Below are positions 25,198-33,552 of a stretch of DNA of 64,000 nt, piece after piece. Position 1 is the stretch's first letter; each line of letters opens with the position of its first letter. The stretch spans positions 76,661 to 140,660 of the forward strand of contig DAOSOK010000003.1 of NCBI GenBank assembly GCA_035373905.1, in the 5' to 3' direction. The notes below the pieces were generated by a model. The model searched no databases and had not been told where the DNA came from. It saw only the letters and a program-made list of their open reading frames with translations. Source of the DNA: Candidatus Ozemobacteraceae bacterium. Its GTDB lineage: Bacteria; Muiribacteriota; Ozemobacteria; Ozemobacterales; Ozemobacteraceae. A program made the translations under genes and the position numbers.

Positions 25198-26544
25198 TTG
25201 GATATTCTGCTGGTTCTCCCCCACGGCCCCATCCATCGGCCCGCCGCCGGAAGCTATAAGCGAGCGCTCCGATATGCGCCGCTGACGCTCGCCGCGCTCG
25301 TTTCGCTCGTTCCCCGCGAACTCGGGGCCAGGGTCCGGGTCATCGACGAAGGCGTCGACGTCTGGGATCCCCGCTCGTATCTCGATGCGGACCTGGTCGG
25401 GATCAGCGTCATGACGGGAACCGCGAGCCGCGCCTACGCCATGGCGGATTATTTTCGCCGCCGCGGCAAGACCGTCGTCCTGGGCGGGGTCCACGCGACG
25501 CTTCTCCCCGAGGAGGCGAAACGACATGCCGACTCGGTCGTGATCGGGCTGGCCGAGGAGACCTGGCCGCAGGCGCTGCGCGATGCGGCTGCCGGGCGGC
25601 TCCAGCCCTTTTACCGGATGCGCCGCGATTTCGACCTGAGACAGGTCAGCCCCCCCGTTCCCGACCGGTCGATATTCGATCGAACAAAATATATCACTAT
25701 AAATTCCATCGAGGCCACCCGCGGCTGCGCCCATAAATGCTCCTTCTGCGCCATCGCCCGTGCCTGGGACAGTCGGTTCTTCGTGCGACCGGTCGAGGAG
25801 GTCGTCGCCGAGGCGGAGTCGCTCGACGGGTCGGAACTCTGCTTTCTCGATCCCAGCCTCACCTGCGACCGCAATCACGCGCTGGCCCTGTTCCGCGGCC
25901 TGGCGCCGCTGAAGAAGTGGTGGGTCGGCTGCGCCACGATCGACGTCGCCTTCGACCGGGAACTCCTGTCCGCGATGGTGGACTCCGGCTGCCGGGGCCT
26001 GTTGATCGGTTTCGAGTCCGTCTCGCAGACGGGGCTGGAGGAAGTCAGAAAACCCTTCAACCGGGTCGCCGACTACCGCGAGGCCGTCCGCCGGTTCCAC
26101 GACAACGGCATCGGGGTCCAGGCGTGCTTCGTCTTCGGCCTCGATACCGACCGCCGCGACGTGTTCCGCCGCACCGCCGATTTCGTCTACGACATCGAGG
26201 TGGATCTCCCCCAGTATTCGGTGCTGACCCCCTTCCCCGGCACCGAGGTGTACCGCGAACTCGAACGGGAGGGACGGATCATCGAGCGAGACTGGGCGTT
26301 GTTCGACGCCGAGCACGTCGTCTTCCGGCCTCGCCACATGAGTCCCGATGAACTCCAGGAAGGGCTGATCCGGGCCTGGCGGAAGAGCTACTCGCTTCGT
26401 TCGATTTTCAAGCGGTTGGCCGGCTCCCGTTGCCTTCTCCCGATTTCCGTCCCGGCGAACCTCGGATACAACCATTATGCGAGCCGTCTGGAGCGGTATT
26501 CCCGCACGTTCATGACCCGCGAGGGAGACGAGTTCCGGGAGTAG
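25198..26544 (+). CDS. B12-binding-domain radical SAM protein
   Basis: This 448-residue protein has an N-terminal cobalamin-binding-like Rossmann domain (residues 1-140; GGVHATLLPEEA near 97, no DxHxxG so any B12 would be base-on), then a radical SAM domain with the cluster motif C177-x3-C181-x2-C184 in RGCAHKCSFCAIA. A C-terminal region follows with HNRL-type sequence. Members modify lipids, hopanoids, tetrapyrroles or natural products, often by methylation. The start is a TTG at 25198 with only GGGACA upstream, so it is not secure, but the conserved ILLVLPHGP begins within three residues. It stands alone between two divergently or codirectionally placed envelope genes. Confidence 0.85.
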   Translation: MDILLVLPHGPIHRPAAGSYKRALRYAPLTLAALVSLVPRELGARVRVIDEGVDVWDPRSYLDADLVGISVMTGTASRAYAMADYFRRRGKTVVLGGVHATLLPEEAKRHADSVVIGLAEETWPQALRDAAAGRLQPFYRMRRDFDLRQVSPPVPDRSIFDRTKYITINSIEATRGCAHKCSFCAIARAWDSRFFVRPVEEVVAEAESLDGSELCFLDPSLTCDRNHALALFRGLAPLKKWWVGCATIDVAFDRELLSAMVDSGCRGLLIGFESVSQTGLEEVRKPFNRVADYREAVRRFHDNGIGVQACFVFGLDTDRRDVFRRTADFVYDIEVDLPQYSVLTPFPGTEVYRELEREGRIIERDWALFDAEHVVFRPRHMSPDELQEGLIRAWRKSYSLRSIFKRLAGSRCLLPISVPANLGYNHYASRLERYSRTFMTREGDEFRE

Positions 26545-26640
26545 GCGGACCACGCCTCACCGGTTTTCCGCGTTCGCAGGAGACAGATGCGGCAAATTCA
26601 GTTACACTTGGGCATCAGTTCAAGCCCCGGAGGATTTCCG

Positions 26641-27369
26641 ATGTCTTTGCTATGCCTGGCATGCCTGTTCCTGACGCTTTCCGCCCCGCCCGCCCTCGCC
26701 GCACCCACCGCTTCACGGACGTGGACCATTCCGGCAGCGCTGGAAGTCCAGCTGAACAGGCTGGGAGCCGGACAGTGCATCTGGGTCGTCCCGAACGATC
26801 CCGCGTCCGTCCCGGCAACCGTCGTTCTTCTGCGGAAGCGCGACAGCGCGTGGGAAATCGCCCGTCCGCCCTTCCCGGCCGTTATCGGGCGGAACGGCAT
26901 GGCCCCGGAAGGCGAGAAGCGTGAAGGAGACGGCCGCACGCCTTCAGGCATCTTTCCGCTGGGGTTCGCGTTCGGCTACGCCCCGACGCTGGATATCCGA
27001 TGGCGGTACCGGCCGTCGAGCCCCGACGACGTCTGGATCGACGATCCCGAAGCCCCCGACTACAACACCCTGACCAGGAAAAGCCACACGCAGGCGAAAT
27101 CCTTCGAGTATATGAAGCGATCCGACGATCTGTATAAACTGGGACTCGTCGTCGAATACAACACGGCTCCAGTGGTGGCAAGCCTTGGAAGCGCGATTTT
27201 CATGCACCTCTGGAAGGACCAGACCACCGGCACGGCAGGCTGCGTCGCCATGGCGGAACCTTCCATGCTCACCCTGCTCGCCTGGCTCAACCCCGATTTT
27301 CGCGTCTTCGTCGCAATTTTTCCAAACGAAGAACCGGATGCGAGCGACGCACCCCGCCTCAAACCATGA
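26641..27369 (+). CDS. L,D-transpeptidase (YkuD)-like exported protein
   Basis: This 242-residue protein has a signal peptide (about residues 1-20, PALA-AP). The catalytic domain shows MHLWKDQTTGTAGCVAM with His189 and Cys201, the H...G-x-x-G-C pattern of YkuD L,D-transpeptidases that cross-link peptidoglycan or attach proteins to it. GDGRTPSGIFPLG near residue 97 is the typical upstream strand (D-G-x-T-P-x-G). The ATG at 26641 has GGAGG eight bases upstream. The usual Ser-His-Gly-Cys hexad is replaced by Thr-Ala-Gly-Cys, as in the divergent YkuD subgroup. It overlaps the end of the next, convergent gene by 11 bp. Confidence 0.82.
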   Translation: MSLLCLACLFLTLSAPPALAAPTASRTWTIPAALEVQLNRLGAGQCIWVVPNDPASVPATVVLLRKRDSAWEIARPPFPAVIGRNGMAPEGEKREGDGRTPSGIFPLGFAFGYAPTLDIRWRYRPSSPDDVWIDDPEAPDYNTLTRKSHTQAKSFEYMKRSDDLYKLGLVVEYNTAPVVASLGSAIFMHLWKDQTTGTAGCVAMAEPSMLTLLAWLNPDFRVFVAIFPNEEPDASDAPRLKP

Positions 27370-28093
27370 ACATAAGCGCGATTCTCCCGAGCAGGGAAAC
27401 GGCAAAGCCCCATGAACAGACGGTATACAGCAGATACCATCCCGGCGTTGCGGCCTTGAGAACCTCGATCGAATCGACGTACACCACCTCGCAGGCGGTC
27501 CCGCCGGTATCCTCGCGGGTCGTGCTGCTGCAGCGCCAGAACTCGTAATTGTCCGACCCCTGGTAATCGCACAGGATCCCCCGAAGACGCACCTGATCGC
27601 CTTTCCTGACCGTGGCGATCTTTTTCCGGGTGGCCGGGTCCTTCGTGATCAGGTGGTTGTTCGCAATGTGGGCATGGCTGAACGTCACGCCGGGGGGAAA
27701 CTGCCAGTTGATGCTCCACGAACCGCTCCACATCTTCACCCGGTGGTAATCGTGGATCTTCAGATTGTCGCCCCAGATCACGCCCAGGTCGAGGGTATCG
27801 ACCGAGTCGGCGGTGTGGTAGATGTCCCACCAGGCGTTGATGTTGTTGTGGTCGACCACCAGGCCCCACAGCTCGTATTCGGCGACCGGCCGGACCCGGT
27901 AATGCACGCCGCGATAATCGAACTTGAACTCCTTGCGGGTGGTCGGGGTCTGCACGGGTTCCTGGAAGAGGGCCGGAAGGATCGCCTCTTTCGGCGGAAG
28001 GGCGCCCTTGTTCCACCCGGCGGCGACCCAGCCGCACAGGGTCGCGATCAGCAGCCAGGAGAACAGTTTTTCCAGCGTTTCGTGTCCGGGCAT
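27359..28093 (-). CDS. Double-pass membrane protein, unknown
   Basis: This 244-residue protein has an N-terminal membrane segment (about residues 10-26, LFSWLLIATLCGWVAAG) and a C-terminal one (about 218-242, WYLLYTVCSWGFAVSLLGRI). Between lies a soluble, aromatic- and His-rich domain with VDHNNINAWWDIYH and FSHAHIANNHLI. Several His and Asp residues could bind metal, and two Cys (about 183 and 192) flank YEFWR. I do not recognise a family. The domain is probably periplasmic. Its upstream region is an AT-rich patch (28136-28170) containing several TATAAT-like boxes. It converges with the transpeptidase gene. Confidence 0.65.
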   Translation of the reverse strand: MPGHETLEKLFSWLLIATLCGWVAAGWNKGALPPKEAILPALFQEPVQTPTTRKEFKFDYRGVHYRVRPVAEYELWGLVVDHNNINAWWDIYHTADSVDTLDLGVIWGDNLKIHDYHRVKMWSGSWSINWQFPPGVTFSHAHIANNHLITKDPATRKKIATVRKGDQVRLRGILCDYQGSDNYEFWRCSSTTREDTGGTACEVVYVDSIEVLKAATPGWYLLYTVCSWGFAVSLLGRIALMFMV

Positions 28094-28179
28094 CGTGTTT
28101 CTCCGGTCATCTTCGCGGGACCATCACCCGATTCACTAATATATAATTATCGATATATAATTTGCGGCATTAAACCGGG

Positions 28180-29415
28180 TCAGGCGGCGCCGATGTCCCT
28201 GCGGTAGTGGATATTTTTGAGCGCCAGTTTCCCGATGTCGCCGTAGGCGAGGCGGCGGGCGTCGGCGAGGGTTTCGCCGACGGCGGAGACGGTGATGAGC
28301 CTGCCGGTGCGGAACACCCATTCCCCCGAGGGGCCGATCTCGTTCGACGAATGATAGATGGTCGAATCTTTCACGTCCTCCATCTTGAGAATCTCGGGAA
28401 GGGCCTCGTCGTCGTTCGGGTAGCCGGCGCGGGCGAGCACGACCGACACGGCGCTGTGCTTGCCGAACGCGACTTCCGAGCCGGTAGCGTCGAGACGGCC
28501 GAGAGCGCAGTCCATCAACAGGGAGGCCAGGTTGCCGCGGAACCGGGCGAGGATGCTCTGGGTTTCGGGGTCGCCGAGGCGCGCGTTGAACTCGAGCACC
28601 TTCGGCCCCGTCGCCGTCAGCATGAGCTGGAACGAGAGAAAGCCTCGATACATCAGCTTGTCGGCCTGCATGCCCGCGACGGTCGGAATGACGATGCGTT
28701 GCCGGATGCGCTCCTCGAGCTCGGGCGTAAGGTCGGGCGACGGGCTGACCGCTCCGAGACCGCCGGTGGTCGGTCCTTCTTCGTTGTCATGCGCGCGTTT
28801 ATAATCGCGGCAGGAGCTGAACGACACCCACTGGTTGCCGTCGGTCAGGATCGTGTAGGAGCACTCGACGCCTTTGACGCGTTCCTGGAGGATGATGGGC
28901 GGGCCGAAGCTCTTGAACAGCCGGTGGGCGGCTTCTTTCGCCTCGTCGACGGAGTTCACCACGGCGACGCCCGTTCCCCGGGAAAAGCCGTCGCATTTGA
29001 CGACGCGAACCCAGGGGTTTTCGTCGAGGAACTGCTCGGCCTCGCGCGGATTCGCGACGACCTGGGTCATCGGCGAGGGAATGTTGTGCTTCACCATGAA
29101 GGCGGCGGCGAACGCTTTGCTGGTCTCGATCCGGCCGGCGTCGGCGGCGGGGCCGATGACGGGAATGCCCGCCCGGACGAGCGCGTCGACGGTGCCTTCG
29201 GTCACGTATCGCGACGAGCCGATCACGGCCAGCTCAACGTTGTCACGGGCGAACTGGACGAGTTCGGCGTTCCCCCGGAAAGGCTGGCACGCGGCGATTT
29301 CCCGCATTCCGGCATTTCCCGGGCAGGCGTAAATCTTCAGGACCGACGGGGAATGGGAAAGAGAGTGAACCAGAGCGTGTTCGCGCGCTCCGGAACCCAA
29401 TACGAGAATCTTCAC
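28180..29415 (-). CDS. purD: Phosphoribosylamine--glycine ligase
   Basis: This 411-residue ATP-grasp enzyme makes glycinamide ribonucleotide in the second step of purine synthesis. The N-terminus KILVLGSGAREHALVHSL is the conserved PurD start. GPAADAGRIETSKAFAAAFM and PSPMTQV mark the ATP-grasp entry, and LEFNARLGDPETQ near residue 276 is the PurD signature with metal-binding Glu and Asn. The start codon is GTG at 29415 with GGAGG seven bases upstream. No other pur gene is adjacent, so it is an isolated purine gene here. A TTGACT/TACCAT promoter lies upstream. Confidence 0.94.
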   Translation of the reverse strand: MKILVLGSGAREHALVHSLSHSPSVLKIYACPGNAGMREIAACQPFRGNAELVQFARDNVELAVIGSSRYVTEGTVDALVRAGIPVIGPAADAGRIETSKAFAAAFMVKHNIPSPMTQVVANPREAEQFLDENPWVRVVKCDGFSRGTGVAVVNSVDEAKEAAHRLFKSFGPPIILQERVKGVECSYTILTDGNQWVSFSSCRDYKRAHDNEEGPTTGGLGAVSPSPDLTPELEERIRQRIVIPTVAGMQADKLMYRGFLSFQLMLTATGPKVLEFNARLGDPETQSILARFRGNLASLLMDCALGRLDATGSEVAFGKHSAVSVVLARAGYPNDDEALPEILKMEDVKDSTIYHSSNEIGPSGEWVFRTGRLITVSAVGETLADARRLAYGDIGKLALKNIHYRRDIGAA

Positions 29416-29456
29416 TGCACAGCCTCCACAACCGGACCTCTGATCGCCAGCGCCGA

Positions 29457-29485
29457 ATGGTACTACATCCCAGCCTCCGAGTCAA
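29457..29485 (-). promoter_or_regulatory. Predicted sigma-70 promoter of purD
   Basis: On the minus strand TTGACT (29485-29480), a 17-base spacer and TACCAT (29462-29457), 42 bases upstream of the GTG start. Confidence 0.5.
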
Positions 29486-29763
29486 TTCCACAGCGGCTTT
29501 TGCAATTTTCGTGTATCACCACGGCACAAAGCCTTCCCCCCTCGTTATCTCTTTCACCGTTCTTCGTGTCTTGGCGCCTGGCATGTTCAATCAGGCTCTC
29601 GTTGTTGCGATGGCGGACGGTTCCAGGCGGTTCACGGACCGCCCCTCCGGATTTTGAGGAGCTGTTCCTGTCTCTTCGTGTGATAAAACGATCTTCGTAT
29701 CTCGTCGGCGATTTTTCGATTTTCGACAAATCTGCCCCATCTGCGGAATCTGCGGATGGGTTC
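29486..29763. other. Gene-free spacer between purD and the glycine-zipper gene
   Basis: I see no coding support, REP-like unit or strong hairpin in this stretch of about 280 bases, apart from a small CCATC...GATGG inverted repeat near 29737-29759. Its lower GC content than the flanking genes agrees with non-coding sequence. Confidence 0.5.
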
Positions 29764-29794
29764 AAAGAAAAAACCCCGCCTCGAAAGGCGGGGG
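29764..29794 (-). terminator. Rho-independent terminator of the glycine-zipper gene
   Basis: CCCCGCCT / AGGCGGGG stem (29774-29793) with a CGAA/TTCG loop. On the minus strand it is followed by TTTTTTCTTT. It lies 20 bases beyond the stop at 29815. Confidence 0.9.
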
Positions 29795-29814
29795 TGCGTC
29801 TGGACGTATATCGG

Positions 29815-31374
29815 TTACTTTGCTTTGTTCTTCAGGGCGTTGTACTGGTCGGAATACACCTTGAGTTCTTCGTAGACTTTCTTCGCTTCGTCGTACTGCT
29901 TGTTTTCGACCAGCTTGTTGTATTTGAGATAGGTCTCGTAATACTGCTTCTCGACGGTCTGGATGTCGCCGCTGACCGAGACTTCGACGTTCGAGGTCGG
30001 GGTCATGCCGGTTCCGAGCTGGCCGCCCGAGTTGATGCCGAGGTTCTGGCCCTCGCCGAAGGTGATGCCGTATCCGCCGTTCGAGGTGTTGGAAGCTTCG
30101 GTCGAGAACGTCTTGCCCCTGTTGAAGATGCTGATCTTCTTTCCTTTGAAGATCCCCTGGACCCACTTGGCGACCTTGCTGCCGACCACGCCGCCGACGA
30201 TACCGCCGATGATGGGCCCGATGATCGGAATCGGCGACAGAACCGCCATGCCGATAGTGGAGCCGATGGAGGAGCCGACCAGGTCGACCGGATCGATCTG
30301 GCGGAGGGCCTTGCCGAGGTTGAACTGGCCGCTCCTGATGTCGCCGGCGAGCGAGGAGCCGATCTGGCCGCCCGCCGAGCCCATCATGACCGGAACGACC
30401 GCGCCGACGAGCGCGCCGACCGGGCCGGGCAGGAACGCGCGGACGAGCGAGGCGGTGAACTGGCCGCCCGCGGCGCCCAGGGCCGAACCCACGACGCTGC
30501 CGGCGAACTCGACCGATGCGACGGCCTTGGCGGCCTTTCCGAACGAGGGCTTTTCACCCCTGATCATCTGGAGGGCCAGGTTGGTGCCGACGGCGACGCT
30601 CGTCGTCACGGCGAGGTTGGTGAACGAGAAACTGCTCTTGAGCGACTGCTTGGCGTTCTGGGTACCTTCGGCGACGCCCTTCTGGAGCTTGCCCGAGAAG
30701 GTGTCGGCATACTGCACGTCGGCCTGCGGCTGAAGCGTGCCTTCCTGCTCCTTGGCGGGATCCTTCTTGTCGCCCTTCTTCATGAGGCCGACCTTCTGGG
30801 CCAGCGCCACGATGCGGGCGCGGATGGCGTCGATGATGACCTTCATCTTGGTCTTGATGGCGTCGACGATCGTCTTCAGCTTGGAAACAAGGGCGTCGCC
30901 CTTGCCGTTCATCGGCATCTGACCGGCCTGCACGCCGAGTTCGTTCAGCCCGACGCCGAGCTGTTGCTCGAACGAGGGGTCAGGCGGAAGACCGCGCTCG
31001 GCATACCAGTTGTCGACCTGGCCCTTGTACGACTGCATGCCGTCGCTGACCATCGACTTGGTGTTGCCGAGAATCGCCTTGATGCGCTCTCCGATGGTCA
31101 TCGCTTCCATGTTGGAGGGGGCGACCTTGTTATAGAGCGGGGTTGCCGTCGTTTCGATCTGCTTGAGCGCCGATTCGATCGTGTTCAGGTTGGTCTTGAG
31201 CATGCCGATCTCGGGAACGCTGTTCATCACGGACGAAAGATCGACCTTCGTTCCGGCCGGAACCTGCGTGACGGTCGTTCCCTGCTGCGCGTAGGCCCCG
31301 AACGTCGAAGCCACGAACATCAGCACGGTGAAAAGGGAAACCACCCTGATCCTGAACTTGCTTCGAAACATCAT
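29815..31374 (-). CDS. Secreted protein with glycine-zipper-like hydrophobic core
   Basis: This 519-residue protein has a signal peptide (to about residue 29, FGAYAQ). Residues about 35-230 are helical and charged. Residues about 265-400 are a long Gly/Ala/Val-rich block with repeats such as GSVVGSALGAAGG, GPVGALVGAVVPVMMG and GPIIGGIVGGVVGSKVA. This resembles glycine-zipper segments that pack or oligomerise in membranes. The C-terminus is a helical, Lys/Tyr-rich tail. GGAGGT precedes two adjacent ATGs (31374 and 31371). It has its own strong promoter and terminator and diverges from htpX. It may be an outer-membrane-associated or pore-forming protein; this is inference from composition only. 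Confidence 0.7.
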   Translation of the reverse strand: MMFRSKFRIRVVSLFTVLMFVASTFGAYAQQGTTVTQVPAGTKVDLSSVMNSVPEIGMLKTNLNTIESALKQIETTATPLYNKVAPSNMEAMTIGERIKAILGNTKSMVSDGMQSYKGQVDNWYAERGLPPDPSFEQQLGVGLNELGVQAGQMPMNGKGDALVSKLKTIVDAIKTKMKVIIDAIRARIVALAQKVGLMKKGDKKDPAKEQEGTLQPQADVQYADTFSGKLQKGVAEGTQNAKQSLKSSFSFTNLAVTTSVAVGTNLALQMIRGEKPSFGKAAKAVASVEFAGSVVGSALGAAGGQFTASLVRAFLPGPVGALVGAVVPVMMGSAGGQIGSSLAGDIRSGQFNLGKALRQIDPVDLVGSSIGSTIGMAVLSPIPIIGPIIGGIVGGVVGSKVAKWVQGIFKGKKISIFNRGKTFSTEASNTSNGGYGITFGEGQNLGINSGGQLGTGMTPTSNVEVSVSGDIQTVEKQYYETYLKYNKLVENKQYDEAKKVYEELKVYSDQYNALKNKAK

Positions 31375-31437
31375 ATACTACCTCCATTCCCTGTAGGAGC
31401 GGTTTTTTACAACGGTGAGCGGTACAACATCAGTTCA

Positions 31438-31466
31438 ATTATAGGAACGGATCATCAAAGCGTCAA
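31438..31466 (-). promoter_or_regulatory. Strong sigma-70 promoter of the glycine-zipper gene
   Basis: On the minus strand TTGACG (31466-31461), a 17-base spacer and a perfect TATAAT (31443-31438). Confidence 0.8.
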
Positions 31467-31480
31467 TGCTCATCGTCGCC

Positions 31481-31494
31481 GTGCGACGTCGCAC
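31481..31494. promoter_or_regulatory. Upstream activator-like palindrome of htpX
   Basis: The perfect palindrome GTGCGACGTCGCAC is identical to the one at 11323-11336 upstream of clpB. It lies 72 bases before the -24/-12 promoter, against 44 bases at clpB. GGGAAAAAGGC (31522-31532) and TGATGCG (31537-31543) follow in the same order as at clpB. Confidence 0.6.
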
Positions 31495-31566
31495 CGCGGG
31501 GGGAAATCATGCGCGAAACGCGGGAAAAAGGCCATCTGATGCGCCATTGAGATGCAAGCGGGTATC

Positions 31567-31582
31567 TGGCAAGGGTTTTGCG
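31567..31582 (+). promoter_or_regulatory. Predicted sigma-54 (-24/-12) promoter of htpX
   Basis: TGGCAAGGGTTTTGCG matches TGGCA-N6-TTGC with invariant GG at -24 and GC at -12 in the correct spacing. It is about 60 bases upstream of the htpX ATG, the same distance as the clpB promoter to its gene. Confidence 0.7.
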
Positions 31583-31642
31583 ATTTATTCTATCGATCCA
31601 CAACGTTCATCCGACCACATGATTCCGGAGGTGTGTTTCACC

Positions 31643-32488
31643 ATGACAAACGCCGTGAAAACCTATGCTCTGCTGGCGGCCCTGATAGCCCTCACGCTCG
31701 TCGCCGGGCAGGCGATCGGCGGCGAGCAGGGGCTGTTTGCGGCTCTCATGATCTCGTTCGTCATGTCGTTCGTGAGCTACTGGTTCTCCGACTCGATCGT
31801 GCTGAGCATGTATGGCGCGAGACCGGCCCATCCCGAGCGGTTCGGCGCTCTCCATCAGATCGTGCAGGCGCTGGCCGGACGGGCCGGCATTCCCGCCCCG
31901 CAGGTCTACATCATTCCGACAATGTCGCCGAATGCGTTCGCCACCGGCCGCGGCCCCGGACACAGCGCCGTTGCCGTCACGGAGGGACTTTTGGCAACCC
32001 TGAGCCGCGAGGAATTGACGGGCGTCCTGGCTCACGAGATCGCGCATATCGCGAATTACGACGTTCTGCTTTCGACGGTGGTCTCGGTTCTGGCAGGTTC
32101 GCTGTCGTATCTCTCGCGGCTGGTGTTCTGGACCGGGATGCCGTCGGATCGCGACGGAGACGGTCAGCGGGACAATCCGCTTCTGGGGCTCGTATCCGTG
32201 ATTCTCGCCCCGCTCATCGCCCTGTTCCTTCAGATGGCGATCTCACGGAGGCGGGAGTATCTCGCCGACGAGACCGGCGCGCGCCTCTGCGGTGAGCCAC
32301 GGTGGCTGGCCTCGGCCCTGGCCCGGCTCGAGCAGGGCGTCGCGGTGCGGCCGATGAACGGCGCCGAGCCGGCGACCTCTCACATGTTCATCGCCTCCCC
32401 CTTCAGCGGCGGCGGCCTCGCGGAGCTGTTCTCCACCCATCCTCCGATGCAGGAGCGCATCCGGCGCCTTCTCGAAATGCGGATCTGA
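31643..32488 (+). CDS. htpX: Membrane zinc metalloprotease HtpX
   Basis: This 281-residue HtpX/M48B peptidase degrades misfolded inner-membrane proteins. It has two N-terminal membrane segments (residues about 6-24 and 31-48), the zinc motif HEIAH (131-135) with the third ligand Glu in REYLADETGA, two further TM segments between about 140 and 205, and a C-terminal FSTHPPMQERI typical of the family. The ATG at 31643 has GGAGGT ten bases upstream. A longer in-frame reading from 31466 would run through the promoter and is rejected. The upstream elements match those of clpB, linking membrane and cytoplasmic protein quality control in one regulatory scheme. Confidence 0.94.
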   Translation: MTNAVKTYALLAALIALTLVAGQAIGGEQGLFAALMISFVMSFVSYWFSDSIVLSMYGARPAHPERFGALHQIVQALAGRAGIPAPQVYIIPTMSPNAFATGRGPGHSAVAVTEGLLATLSREELTGVLAHEIAHIANYDVLLSTVVSVLAGSLSYLSRLVFWTGMPSDRDGDGQRDNPLLGLVSVILAPLIALFLQMAISRRREYLADETGARLCGEPRWLASALARLEQGVAVRPMNGAEPATSHMFIASPFSGGGLAELFSTHPPMQERIRRLLEMRI

Positions 32489-32506
32489 GCTGACGCTGAG
32501 TCGCCC

Positions 32507-33427
32507 TCAGGCGGGGGGATGCAGCCGCTTTGGAAGGAGGGCCATCGTTTCGGCGAGGGTCGGCAGGGCGGCCCGGCCGCCGAGCGCCCGGCATTTCAGG
32601 GCGGCGACGGCAGCGGCGAAGCCGAGGCAGGTTTGGGTCGGCCATTGTTTCGTCAGGGCGTAGATCAGGCCGCCGTGAAAGGCGTCGCCGCAGCCGGTCG
32701 TATCGACGACGGGGCTGACCTTCCAGGCCCGCTGGCGGAACAGGACACCGTTCGCGGCGGCCACACAGCCTTCCTCGCCGAGCGTGATGCAGACCATGCG
32801 CGCGCCGTAGGTGGTCAGCTCCTGGAGCGCCTCCACCGGGTCTTTCGTGTTCAGGAAGCTGAACGCGAAGCCCTTGCCGACGACGAGATAATCGATCAGC
32901 GGGAGCAGGGGCTCGATTTCGGGACGATACGTTCCCGAGTCGAGCATCACGGGGATCTTCATGCGCCGCGCGATCTTCGCCGCCTCAAGCGAGGCCTGGA
33001 TGTGCAGGCCGTCGAGGTGCAGGAACCGGCTCTGCCGGACGACGTCTTTCTGCAGCTCGTCGACCTCGAGCGGGAAGGCGGAGCCGCGATGCCAGAAGAT
33101 CGTGCGGCGGCCCGTTCCCCGCTCGACGGCGATGAAAGCCGTCTGCGACTCCTTGTCGGGCGCCGTGACGAGACCTTCGAGGTTCACCCCTTCGTCGGCA
33201 AGTCCCTGTTGGATCAGCTTTCCGTATTCGTCGCCGCCGATCTTTCCGAGAAACGCGGTCGAGAGACCCAGGCGCGCGGCCGCGACCAGGGCCGTCGCGA
33301 CCGGGCCGCCGCCCTGGATCCTGAATGCCGACGTCTCGGCCTTCACGTCGACGGGCGGATACTCGGCCACCGTCGCGAGCAGGTCGATGGAACACTGGCC
33401 GAGACCGGCCACGTCGAACCGTTTCAT
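32507..33427 (-). CDS. PfkB-family carbohydrate kinase
   Basis: This 306-residue ribokinase-like sugar kinase starts MKRFDVAGLGQCSIDLLATV, the normal PfkB N-terminus. GGPVATALVAAARLG (sugar-site Gly-Gly) is near residue 38, and VDTTGCGDAFHGGLIYAL near 250 is PfkB signature 2 with the catalytic Asp. A longer reading from 33652 is rejected because it precedes the conserved start, although only a weak GGGGG sits before 33427. The substrate (ribose, fructose, adenosine or a sugar acid) cannot be set from sequence. It converges with htpX. Confidence 0.88.
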   Translation of the reverse strand: MKRFDVAGLGQCSIDLLATVAEYPPVDVKAETSAFRIQGGGPVATALVAAARLGLSTAFLGKIGGDEYGKLIQQGLADEGVNLEGLVTAPDKESQTAFIAVERGTGRRTIFWHRGSAFPLEVDELQKDVVRQSRFLHLDGLHIQASLEAAKIARRMKIPVMLDSGTYRPEIEPLLPLIDYLVVGKGFAFSFLNTKDPVEALQELTTYGARMVCITLGEEGCVAAANGVLFRQRAWKVSPVVDTTGCGDAFHGGLIYALTKQWPTQTCLGFAAAVAALKCRALGGRAALPTLAETMALLPKRLHPPA

Positions 33428-33552
33428 ACCCCCGGATTCTACCGCATTCGTCCCTCCCGGGGCGAGCGGAAACGGGAATTTCCGACGTATTTGCCCAGAA
33501 AGCCCGGGGATGGCATAATAGGGGCGAGAACTTCGATGGGAAGCATCCTGAT

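Noticed and set aside
25099..26553. A 484-codon minus-strand frame opposite the radical SAM gene
   Set aside because: The plus-strand frame has the radical SAM cysteine motif and a normal domain order. The antisense frame has no motif.
28207..31539. An 1110-codon open frame on the plus strand
   Set aside because: It runs antisense to purD, the glycine-zipper gene and their terminator and promoter. Long antisense frames are expected opposite GC-rich genes, and the translation is low-complexity Asp/Arg/Gly-rich with no family pattern.
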